A stretch of DNA of 5,979 nt from an uncultured Verrucomicrobia subdivision 3 bacterium (GTDB lineage Bacteria > Verrucomicrobiota > Verrucomicrobiae > Limisphaerales > CAMLLE01). The position numbers and the translations under genes were made by a program. The notes below the pieces were generated by a model that worked only from the letters and a program-made list of their open reading frames with translations, was not told the origin of the DNA and made no database searches. Below, in pieces: positions 1 through 5,979 of the stretch (position 1 is the first letter of the stretch; every line of letters starts with the position of its first letter). The stretch spans positions 1-5,979 of the forward strand of contig CAMLLE010000215.1 of NCBI GenBank assembly GCA_946480555.1, written 5' to 3'.

Positions 1-133
1 CGAAGACCGTGTGCCCGGCATTGTTGCCGCCCTGGGTGCGAACAACGATGTCCGCCTGCTCGGTGAGCACGTCGATGATTTTGCCTTTGCCTTCATCGCC
101 CCACTGGGCGCCGACTAAGATTGTATTGGCCAT
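1..133 (-). CDS. purA: Adenylosuccinate synthetase, N-terminal part (runs off left edge)
   Basis: PurA joins IMP and aspartate, using GTP, to make adenylosuccinate, the first committed step from IMP to AMP in the cytoplasm. Only 44 codons are visible, but they are diagnostic. The protein opens [20 protein letters not shown], containing the family's phosphate-binding loop GDEGKGK, and continues with [12 protein letters not shown]. In the visible numbering the catalytic Asp falls at residue 13 and the catalytic His at residue 41, matching the classical E. coli positions, which strongly supports the ATG at 133-131 as the true start. No strong Shine-Dalgarno sequence precedes it (GAAACGAAC just upstream). 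The gene is divergent from treZ and unrelated to it functionally. The leader carries a terminator-like hairpin, described separately. The remaining roughly 380 residues lie outside the window. The reading frame is open to the window edge and shows no damage. Confidence 0.97.
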   Translation of the reverse strand, partial: MANTILVGAQWGDEGKGKIIDVLTEQADIVVRTQGGNNAGHTVF

Positions 134-207
134 GTTCGTTTCATTCTGCTGTACGGAACACGCGATCGTGAAGACTGCGGGAGCCGCCAGCGCCGCTGAA
201 GGGCGGC

Positions 208-236
208 AATAAAAATCCCCGAATTTGCATTCGGGG
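208..236 (-). terminator. Factor-independent terminator in the purA leader
   Basis: On the minus strand the sequence reads CCCCGAAT-GCAA-ATTCGGGG followed by ATTTTTATT. This is a perfect 8-bp stem (217-224 pairing with 229-236) closed by a GNRA-type GCAA tetraloop, then a run of five T (211-215). On the plus strand the hairpin is followed by CAAAGCGTTTT, a poor U-tract, so the orientation is minus. No minus-strand gene lies immediately to the right for it to terminate: treZ is on the plus strand and the next minus-strand gene ends at 4471. It therefore either attenuates purA transcription, ends a very short leader RNA, or stops antisense transcription coming out of treZ. Confidence 0.75.
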
Positions 237-255
237 CAAAGCGTTTTGTCTTTGC
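236..255 (-). repeat. Short inverted repeat abutting the terminator
   Basis: On the minus strand GCAAAG-ACAAAACG-CTTTGC forms a 6-bp stem with an 8-base loop. Its last base (236) is also the first base of the neighbouring terminator stem. It would lie at the very 5' end of a transcript starting from the candidate promoter. It could be a stabilising 5' hairpin or part of an alternative fold. The stem is short enough to be chance. Confidence 0.3.
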
Positions 256-261
256 GGGCAA

Positions 262-290
262 ACACTAGAAAGGTGCGGCAGGGGTGTCAA
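262..290 (-). promoter_or_regulatory. Possible sigma70-type promoter for purA
   Basis: On the minus strand a perfect TTGACA (290-285) is followed after 17 bases by TAGTGT (267-262), which matches TATAAT at only three of six positions. Initiation would be expected near 255, giving a leader of about 120 bases that includes the terminator hairpin. The -35 box overlaps the first possible treZ start codon at 284-286. The perfect -35 and ideal spacing support it, while the weak -10 makes it tentative. Confidence 0.35.
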
Positions 291-2326
291 TCTTTCGGTT
301 TCGGAAGAACGCGTTCTGGGGGACACTCCCCGTTCATCGATTTCGACCCGCGATTCTAGACTCCGTTACACAAGTGAAATCTCGGCACATCAATCTCGCT
401 TCCGAAACTTCCGCGCGTTCGACCGCGAACGCGCAGGATGCGTCACGTGAATCCATTTTCCGCAAGCTGCCGGTCGGCGCGGAGGTGCAACCGGCGGGTG
501 GCGTGCATTTCCGCGTTTGGGCGCCGAGTTCGAAGTTTGTCGCCGTCCGCCTGGGAAAAGACCTGGCAGAGCTCGAAGCAACATCCATCGAACTTGAAGC
601 GGAAGCCGACGGCTATTTCTCCGGCCTGATACCCGAAGCCGAGACCGGGATGCTCTACAAGATCCAGCTCGACTCCGGCGCGTTTCCCGATCCCGCCTCG
701 CGTTTTCAGCCCGAAGGCCCGCACGGCCCATCGCAAATCGTCGATCCCGCTGCGTTTCGCTGGACCGATGCGGAATGGAACGGCGTGCCGCGTGAAGGCC
801 AGGTGATTTACGAAATGCACATCGGCACCTTCACGCGCGAAGGCACCTGGGAAGCCGCGATGGCGGAGCTGCCCCAACTCGCGCGGCTTGGCATCACAGT
901 GGTGGAAGTAATGCCGGTGGCGGATTTTCCCGGGCGCTTCGGCTGGGGTTACGATGGCGTTGATCTGTTCGCGCCAACGCGGCTCTATGGCGACCCGGAT
1001 GATTTCCGCGCGTTTGTGGATCGCGCCCACGCGCTCGGCCTGGGCGTTATACTCGATGTCGTTTACAATCACATTGGCCCCGATGCGAATTTCTTGAAGC
1101 AGTTTTCGCCCGACTATTTCACCGACCGCTACGCCAATGAATGGGGCGAAGCGTTGAACTTCGATGATGCGAACAGCGGGCCGGTGCGCGAATTCTTCAC
1201 GGCCAACGCCGGTTACTGGATCGATGAATTCCACCTCGACGGCCTGCGCCTCGATGCGACGCAACAGATGTTCGACAGCTCGCGCGAACACATCCTTGCG
1301 GCGATCACGCGAAAAGTCCGCGAAGCGGCGCGCGGCCGGGCAACCTTCGTCGTGGGCGAAAACGAATCGCAGCAATCGCGCCTGATGCGACGGCCGGAGC
1401 AATCCGGCTACGGCCTCGACGCGCTCTGGAACGATGACTTGCACCACGTCATCCACGTGGCTGCGACCGGACACACCGAAGCCTATTATGCCGACTACCG
1501 TGGAACGCCGCAGGAGTTCATTTCGGCCGCAAAGCATGGATACCTGTTCCAGGGCCAATGGTATTCGTGGCAGGAGAAAAGCCGCGGCGAACCGAGCCTC
1601 GATCTGGAGCCCCATCAGTTCGTCACATTCATTCAAAACCACGATCAAATCTCCAATTCCCTGCGCGGCCTCCGTCTGCATCAGCTTACCAGCCCCGGAC
1701 GTTATCGCGCGCTGACCGCATTTCTGTTGCTCGGACCCGGCACGCCGATGTTGTTTCAAGGCCAGGAATTCGCAGCGTCCGCCCCGTTCCTTTACTTTGC
1801 CGACCATAACCCGGAGCTGGCGAAGCTGGTCGCTTCCGGCCGACGCGAGTTCCTCGAACAGTTCCCCAGCGTGGCCTGCGCGGAATCCAGGGAATGCCTG
1901 AATGCACCTGACTCGGAATCCACGTTCCAGCTCTGCAAATTGAACTTTGGCGAGCGCGAAACCAACGGGCCAGTGCTTGCGATGCATCGCGACCTGCTGC
2001 GCTTGCGAAAGGACAACTCTCTGTTCAGCCACGCCCGGCGCGGGGCCTTGGACGGGGCGGTGATCGGGCCCGAAGCATTTCTGTTGCGCTTCTTCGGCGG
2101 GCAAAATGACGACCGCGTGCTGATCGTGAATCTCGGAACGGACCTTTGCCTGCCGTCCATTCCTAATCCGCTCATCGCGCCGCCGAAGGGCCGGATATGG
2201 ACGCTGGCGTGGTCGAGCGAAGATCCGAAATACGGTGGCAAAGGAACGCCGTGCCTGGAAGACGAAGGACGGTTTCGTATTCCCGGACACGCAGCGGTGC
2301 TGCTGGAACCGGTCGTGTGCCAGTGA
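284..2326 (+). CDS. treZ: Malto-oligosyltrehalose trehalohydrolase (GH13, TreZ)
   Basis: TreZ hydrolyses the alpha-1,4 bond next to the terminal trehalose unit of maltooligosyltrehalose, releasing trehalose; it is the last step of the cytoplasmic TreY-TreZ route. Numbering from the GTG at 284 (680 residues): an N-terminal E-set/CBM48-like domain begins at RKLPVGAEV (60-68). A GH13 (beta/alpha)8 barrel follows, with DVVYNH (258-263), DGLRLDA (319-325, presumed nucleophile D324), VVGENE (356-361, presumed acid/base E359) and QNHDQ (451-455, D454). FLYFADH (502-508) is typical of TreZ, and a C-terminal beta domain closes the protein. The start is uncertain. GTG 284 has AGAAAGG about ten bases upstream, but it adds 59 residues before the conserved domain. 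The in-frame GTG at 374 would give 650 residues, nearer the family length of roughly 580-620, but has no clear ribosome site. No truncation is seen. It is probably co-transcribed with the debranching gene downstream. The TreZ assignment is firm; substrate specificity is by family. Confidence 0.93.
   Translation: MSIFRFRKNAFWGTLPVHRFRPAILDSVTQVKSRHINLASETSARSTANAQDASRESIFRKLPVGAEVQPAGGVHFRVWAPSSKFVAVRLGKDLAELEATSIELEAEADGYFSGLIPEAETGMLYKIQLDSGAFPDPASRFQPEGPHGPSQIVDPAAFRWTDAEWNGVPREGQVIYEMHIGTFTREGTWEAAMAELPQLARLGITVVEVMPVADFPGRFGWGYDGVDLFAPTRLYGDPDDFRAFVDRAHALGLGVILDVVYNHIGPDANFLKQFSPDYFTDRYANEWGEALNFDDANSGPVREFFTANAGYWIDEFHLDGLRLDATQQMFDSSREHILAAITRKVREAARGRATFVVGENESQQSRLMRRPEQSGYGLDALWNDDLHHVIHVAATGHTEAYYADYRGTPQEFISAAKHGYLFQGQWYSWQEKSRGEPSLDLEPHQFVTFIQNHDQISNSLRGLRLHQLTSPGRYRALTAFLLLGPGTPMLFQGQEFAASAPFLYFADHNPELAKLVASGRREFLEQFPSVACAESRECLNAPDSESTFQLCKLNFGERETNGPVLAMHRDLLRLRKDNSLFSHARRGALDGAVIGPEAFLLRFFGGQNDDRVLIVNLGTDLCLPSIPNPLIAPPKGRIWTLAWSSEDPKYGGKGTPCLEDEGRFRIPGHAAVLLEPVVCQ
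306..317. repeat. 12-bp perfect palindrome near the treZ 5' end
   Basis: AGAACGCGTTCT is a perfect dyad centred between 311 and 312. It sits inside the poorly conserved 5' extension of treZ, 57 bases before the alternative GTG start at 374. If treZ really starts at 374, this would be a well-placed operator candidate between the divergent promoters. No regulator is identified, and a 12-bp palindrome can arise by chance. Confidence 0.3.
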
Positions 2327-2390
2327 CGTTCGCAACGGCCGCGCGCGGAGCTGAACTGCCACGCCATCGTCGCGGAGATTTTGGGGCAAC

Positions 2391-4430
2391 ATGGAAAAGC
2401 TGATTCGAAGAATTGAATTGAAAGGATTGACCGGCGAATCCGCGCGGCGCGGGCTCAATCGCGAATGGCTCGTCACCAATGGCCTGGGCGGCTACGCGTC
2501 CGGTCCCATCTCCGGCGCGGTTTCCTGGCGTTATCATGGCCTGCTCATCGCCGCCCTGCCCGCTCCGCTGGGACGCATTGTGATGTTGAATCACCTGACC
2601 GAAACGCTCGTGCTGCCGGACGGCAGACGGATTCCGCTGGGCGGCTCTGATCCCATCACCGACGCGGCTGAGCCGGCAGAGTTGCACCTGAGCGAATTCC
2701 GGCTCGAAAACCAGATGCCGATCTGGCGATACGAAGCCGGTTCGGTGGTCATCGAAAAGCATCTCGTTTTGCTCCAGGGCCAGAACACCGTTCACATCGG
2801 TTTCCGCCTCCTGTCAGATCAACCGGGCCTCCGCCTGGAACTGCGTCCGGCCATGCACTTCCGCGGGCACGAACATTCCGTCAACGACGCCTTCGCACGA
2901 GATTACGTGCTGCACTTGAACAACGGGCGCTACGAAGTGGACGGCGGCGAACCGTTTCCGCGTTTGCGCTTCCTGCTGCACGGCGGGGAAATTGCGAAGT
3001 TCATTTATGACGGTGGCAGCAAACGTGAGATTTTTTATCAACGCGACGCCGATCGGGGTTATGAAGCAAAAGGCAAACTGTGGAGCCCGGGATTCTTCCA
3101 TGCGGAACTGCAGCCGCAAGTGCCGCTCACATTGATTGCCTCCACCGATTCCTGGCACGCCGCACTGGCGTTGAGCCCTGAGGAAGCCGTCGATTTTTAT
3201 CAACAGCGCCGCGCCCGCCTGGTCCGCAGCGCTGATCCCCGGGCGAACCAATCGCCCGCGGCCGACCTCGTTCTGGCGGCGGATCAATTCATCATCGATC
3301 CCGTCGGCCGTTTGCAGGATTCCGCCCGCGCACACGCAGCCGGCGACGACATCCGCACTGTCATTGCCGGATATCATTGGTTCACCGATTGGGGCCGCGA
3401 CACGATGATCAGTTTTGAAGGCCTCACGCTGACGACCGGCCGCCTGGTGGAAGCGGGTTGGATTCTCCGGACGTTCGCCCATTACATCCGCGACGGCCTG
3501 ATTCCAAATCTATTTCCCGAAGGCGCCAACGAAGGTCTTTATCACACCGCGGACGCGACGCTTTGGTTCTTTCACGCGCTCGACCGTTACCTGGAGTTCA
3601 CCAACGATCGCGACACGCTGCGTCACATTCTGCCGCGATTGATGGATGTGGCAGAGCATCATTTGCGCGGCACACGATTCGGCATCGGCGTTGATCCCGC
3701 CGACGGTTTGCTCAAGCAGGGCGCGCCGGGATATCAGCTCACGTGGATGGACGCCAAGGTGGAAGATTGGGTCGTGACGCCGCGCCGCGGCAAGGCCGTG
3801 GAGATCAACGGACTTTGGTACAACGCACTTTGCCTGCTCGTGGAATGGCTGAAATCGGAGCAACGGGAATCGGCCGCCGAGCAATTTGCGAAGCACGCAA
3901 AACGCGCGCGTGAATCTTTCAACGAACGCTTCTGGTACAAGGCGGGAAACCATCTTTACGACGTGATCGATGGCGAACAGGGCGATGATCATGCCTGCCG
4001 GCCAAACCAGCTGATGAGTTTCAGCCTGAAGTATCCAGTGTTGAATCAGGAACTCTGGGAACCGGTATTGGAAACGGTGCGGCAGCGATTGATGACGCCG
4101 GTGGGCTTGCGGTCACTCAGCGCGGATCATCCGGATTACAAAGCGAAATACTTCGGCGACTTGCGAGCGCGCGACGCGGCGTATCATCAGGGGACAGTCT
4201 GGGCGTGGCTGATCGGGCCGTTCACCGACGCCTGGCTGAAGGTTTATCCGGAAGACAGGGCCGGCGCACGCCGTTACCTGGAGGGTTTCACCGCGCATCT
4301 GAACGAAGGCTGCGTCGGATCGATCAATGAAATCTTCGACGCCGAAGCGCCATTCACGCCGCGCGGCTGCATCGCTCAGGCCTGGAGCGTCGCGGAAGTG
4401 CTGCGCTGCTGGGTCAAGACGGCGGAGTGA
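2391..4430 (+). CDS. Glycogen debranching enzyme (amylo-alpha-1,6-glucosidase, archaeal/bacterial type)
   Basis: This 679-residue protein should hydrolyse alpha-1,6-linked glucose at branch points of glycogen or limit dextrin in the cytoplasm. The N-terminal GDE_N domain is marked by EWLVTNGLGGYASG (25-38) and RYHGLLIA (47-54). The C-terminal (alpha/alpha)6 glucosidase domain (GDE_C, GH133-like) begins near 295 and shows WFTDWGRDTMI (330-340), TWMDAKV (451-457), VEINGLWYNAL (470-480), YHQGTVWAWLIGPF (598-611) and NEIFDAEAPFTPRG (646-659). These acidic motifs are where the family's catalytic residues are expected. It lacks the GH13 glucanotransferase half found in eukaryotic debranching enzymes, as usual for this type. 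Length is normal and the frame intact. The ATG at 2391 follows TTTTGGGGCAAC, a modest ribosome site. It begins 64 bases after the treZ stop with no terminator between, so a two-gene operon is likely. In this setting it may take the role usually played by TreX, which is an inference. Confidence 0.94.
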   Translation: MEKLIRRIELKGLTGESARRGLNREWLVTNGLGGYASGPISGAVSWRYHGLLIAALPAPLGRIVMLNHLTETLVLPDGRRIPLGGSDPITDAAEPAELHLSEFRLENQMPIWRYEAGSVVIEKHLVLLQGQNTVHIGFRLLSDQPGLRLELRPAMHFRGHEHSVNDAFARDYVLHLNNGRYEVDGGEPFPRLRFLLHGGEIAKFIYDGGSKREIFYQRDADRGYEAKGKLWSPGFFHAELQPQVPLTLIASTDSWHAALALSPEEAVDFYQQRRARLVRSADPRANQSPAADLVLAADQFIIDPVGRLQDSARAHAAGDDIRTVIAGYHWFTDWGRDTMISFEGLTLTTGRLVEAGWILRTFAHYIRDGLIPNLFPEGANEGLYHTADATLWFFHALDRYLEFTNDRDTLRHILPRLMDVAEHHLRGTRFGIGVDPADGLLKQGAPGYQLTWMDAKVEDWVVTPRRGKAVEINGLWYNALCLLVEWLKSEQRESAAEQFAKHAKRARESFNERFWYKAGNHLYDVIDGEQGDDHACRPNQLMSFSLKYPVLNQELWEPVLETVRQRLMTPVGLRSLSADHPDYKAKYFGDLRARDAAYHQGTVWAWLIGPFTDAWLKVYPEDRAGARRYLEGFTAHLNEGCVGSINEIFDAEAPFTPRGCIAQAWSVAEVLRCWVKTAE

Positions 4431-4470
4431 TTCGCGTGGATTCTCGGAAGTCAAAAGACTCCTGGCGCGC
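4431..4470. other. Convergent intergenic gap
   Basis: Forty bases separate the debranching gene from the minus-strand secreted-protein gene. The only hairpin I see is AGTC-AAAA-GACT (4449-4460), extendable with a bulged A to GGAAGTC/GACTCC. It lacks a T-run on either side, so no factor-independent terminator can be claimed for either gene. Confidence 0.5.
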
Positions 4471-5979
4471 CTACGGATAAATCAGGCGAAAGAATACTCC
4501 GCTGGGCGCATCGCTGCTGAATGGAAGCAGCAGCCAGTTCGTGGACGCCGATTCCGCCACGTTAAACCAGTTGGTCCCCAGCCCCGCCTCCAGGCTGTTG
4601 GTCTGCACCTGCAGCCGCCAGCCAATGTGATCGGAAGGCCAGATGAAGATCAGCCCTTCGCCGGCAATTGACATTGAAAGATTCACCGGCGAAACCGACA
4701 CCGGCCGAGCGCTCACTTCAACCGAGTTCGTACCTTCACCGCCAATGCGCAACGCAGAAACGACATAAAAATACGTCGTGCCGTTGACCACGTTTGTATC
4801 GGCGTAGTCGCTGGCGGACGGGCTGGCGATGAGGGTGTAAGGTCCGCCGCCGATCGTGGATCGTTTCACATTGTAGCCCGTGGCGCCGGAGGCCGCGTCC
4901 CAACTCAGATGGATCAGGTTAGCTCCGGGCATCGCGGCAAGATTGGTGGGAGCCGATGTCACCGGATATGCGACGCCCTGCACCTCCGCGGGTGCGAGCG
5001 CGTAACTGTAAACGCGGAAATCGTCCAACCGCCCGTTGAACAGCGGGTCGGCATACTGGCTCTTGCCGAGGTAGTTCAGGACCGGGTTGAGACTGGCCGG
5101 AGCCAGCGTCGTCACGCCCGTCGCGGCGAGCACGCCATTGGTATATAGCCGCGCCGTGTTGCCGTCCCGTGTGATCGCCACATGGCGCCATTGGCCAACC
5201 GGCAAGGCGGGCGCATTGAGCTGCTGCTCCGCACCGCCGCCGTTGGAGGTGATGGCGAACCGCAACGTCCCATTGCCGGAACTCGGCGTGAGGAACATGT
5301 TCTCCGTCGTGCCATTGCCGAAATCGAAAATGCGTTGCCAGCTCGCACCGCCGTTCCAATAAACCCAGGCAGCGATCGTGAAGTTGCTGACGCTCGCCAG
5401 CAAGTTTGCCGGGAGCATCGTGTACTGGCCGTTCAGATTCAGAGCAGATCCATTCTGGCCGGATACAAATGTGGGCGAACCATCCGTAAGGATGGGATGA
5501 TTGGCGTTGAGCGAGCTGTCGCTGAAATTCCCGTCAAAGGAGTAGTGTGCGATCAAGGACGGCGCGAGCGTTGGCGCGGCGCTGACCGTCGCCGAGTTCG
5601 CCGTACCATTCCAGGATTTGTCCACAGCTTTGACCCGGTAATGGAACGTGCGCGGCAGATTGGCTGATTTGTCAGTGTAGGTGTTGTTGGTCAGGCCGCG
5701 CGCGATGGTATCAAAAGGACCGCTGGCATTCGTGGATCGCAAGACGGTGTAACCGGCGAGATCGCTGGCCACGCTTGCGTTCCAATTTAACTGCACGGAA
5801 TGCGCATTCGCCGTTGCGCTGATTCCGGTCACGACCGGCGGCGCGGACACATCGCCTGGGGAAGCGCCGATCGGGATGAAACGCCATTGCTGATTCAGGC
5901 CGCTGGTGGCTGACCATTGATGGATATTCGCACCATTGGCCGTCGAAGCTCCGGCGACATCCAGATACTTGCCGCTCCA
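4471..5979 (-). CDS. Large modular secreted protein, C-terminal part (ricin lectin, FN3, LamG-like, FN3); runs off right edge
   Basis: The frame is open from the right edge (first full codon TGG at 5979-5977) to TAG at 4473-4471, giving 502 visible residues. The GTG at 5850 is in-frame but is not the start, because coding sequence continues upstream. Modules, in visible numbering: residues 1-38 are the end of a ricin-type beta-trefoil lectin (SGKYLDV, then HQW and NQQW, the classical QxW repeat); 46-135 a fibronectin type III domain; about 141-333 a LamG/concanavalin-like jelly roll (HYSFDGNFSD, FTIAAWVYW, QWRHVAITRDG, LDDFRVYSYAL); 342-427 a second FN3 (LSWDAASGATGYNVKRS); 430-502 a beta-rich C-terminal module (IFIWPSDHIGWRLQVQTN to FFRLIYP). 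Such architectures occur in extracellular glycan-binding or glycan-degrading enzymes. No catalytic domain or signal peptide is visible, as these would be N-terminal and outside the window. Secretion and carbohydrate binding are inferred from the modules. It shares no obvious function with its neighbours. Confidence 0.9.
   Translation of the reverse strand, partial: WSGKYLDVAGASTANGANIHQWSATSGLNQQWRFIPIGASPGDVSAPPVVTGISATANAHSVQLNWNASVASDLAGYTVLRSTNASGPFDTIARGLTNNTYTDKSANLPRTFHYRVKAVDKSWNGTANSATVSAAPTLAPSLIAHYSFDGNFSDSSLNANHPILTDGSPTFVSGQNGSALNLNGQYTMLPANLLASVSNFTIAAWVYWNGGASWQRIFDFGNGTTENMFLTPSSGNGTLRFAITSNGGGAEQQLNAPALPVGQWRHVAITRDGNTARLYTNGVLAATGVTTLAPASLNPVLNYLGKSQYADPLFNGRLDDFRVYSYALAPAEVQGVAYPVTSAPTNLAAMPGANLIHLSWDAASGATGYNVKRSTIGGGPYTLIASPSASDYADTNVVNGTTYFYVVSALRIGGEGTNSVEVSARPVSVSPVNLSMSIAGEGLIFIWPSDHIGWRLQVQTNSLEAGLGTNWFNVAESASTNWLLLPFSSDAPSGVFFRLIYP

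Larger units (their letters stand above)
134..283 (-). promoter_or_regulatory. purA leader / intergenic region
   Basis: This stretch between the divergent purA and treZ starts holds no convincing gene. Read on the minus strand (towards purA) it contains, in order, a possible promoter (from 290), a short inverted repeat (236-255), a strong terminator hairpin with U-tract (208-236), and a GC-rich inverted repeat GCCGCC/GGCGGC (183-188 with 202-207). About 50 further bases lead to the purA ATG. Having a terminator between a promoter and the start codon is the layout of a transcription-attenuated leader, but no known riboswitch class is recognisable to me. On the plus strand I see no clear sigma70-like promoter for treZ. 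If treZ begins at the later GTG (374), the non-coding region extends to 373. Confidence 0.5.

Noticed and set aside
9..212. 67-codon plus-strand open frame at the left edge
   Set aside because: Antisense to the conserved purA N-terminus, continuing into the leader hairpins; no protein features of its own.
284..2326. Glycogen branching enzyme (GlgB) or isoamylase as the identity of the GH13 protein
   Set aside because: The FLYFADH segment, the QNHDQ motif and overall length and order fit TreZ; the branching-enzyme and isoamylase signatures are absent.
2339..2348. CCGCGCGCGG palindrome in the treZ-debranching gap
   Set aside because: Low-complexity GC palindrome expected by chance at this base composition; no U-tract, so not a terminator.
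443..2479. 678-codon open frame on the minus strand opposite treZ
   Set aside because: It mirrors the treZ codon pattern in GC-rich DNA and shows low-complexity Arg/Ala/Val-rich sequence with no recognisable motif. The plus-strand frame has clear GH13 motifs throughout.
2814..3482. 222-codon minus-strand open frame opposite the debranching gene
   Set aside because: Lies entirely within a well-recognised coding gene on the other strand and has no family motifs; a shadow frame.
4446..4462. Hairpin between the convergent genes as a bidirectional terminator
   Set aside because: The stem is only 4-6 bp with a bulge and no T-run follows on either strand.
5182..5667. 161-codon plus-strand open frame opposite the LamG/FN3 gene
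   Set aside because: Arg-rich, no motif, opposite clear LamG coding sequence; a shadow frame.

Overview
The window looks like a moderately GC-rich chromosomal segment from a Verrucomicrobiota bacterium, most likely of the Pedosphaera/Limisphaerales type. That placement rests on the style of the large secreted protein at the right end: fibronectin type III and LamG-like modules, abundant Asn/Thr/Ser, and a C-terminal module ending in FFRLIYP of a kind I recall from Pedosphaera-like genomes. It is an inference from memory, not a phylogeny. I see no insertion sequence, CRISPR array, tRNA or rRNA.

Layout. Positions 1-133 (minus) hold the first 44 codons of purA, adenylosuccinate synthetase, running off the left edge. 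Positions 134-283 are non-coding and act as the purA leader. On the minus strand this leader shows a possible sigma70-type promoter (262-290) and a very clear factor-independent terminator (208-236: 8-bp perfect stem, GCAA tetraloop, U-tract). The terminator lies upstream of purA and points towards it, so it could be an attenuator. Positions 284-2326 (plus) encode a TreZ-type malto-oligosyltrehalose trehalohydrolase whose exact start is uncertain (GTG at 284 or at 374). After 64 bases, 2391-4430 (plus) encode an archaeal/bacterial-type glycogen debranching enzyme (amylo-alpha-1,6-glucosidase, GDE_N plus GDE_C/GH133-like). Positions 4471-5979 (minus) are the C-terminal 502 residues of a large modular secreted protein (ricin-type lectin, FN3, LamG-like, FN3, C-terminal module) that runs off the right edge and converges on the debranching gene across 40 bases.

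Working together. The two plus-strand genes form a probable two-gene operon for glycogen or maltodextrin turnover. The debranching enzyme would remove alpha-1,6-linked glucose stubs, and TreZ would release trehalose from maltooligosyltrehalose. The usual partner TreY (and TreX) is not in the window, and the flanking genes are unrelated, so TreY must be encoded elsewhere if the pathway is complete. PurA (AMP synthesis) is divergent housekeeping. The secreted modular protein is probably an extracellular polysaccharide-binding or polysaccharide-degrading protein whose catalytic part lies beyond the window.

I found no convincing entirely new system. The items most worth checking are the terminator-containing purA leader, the treZ-debranching pairing without treY, and the conserved-looking C-terminal module of the secreted protein.
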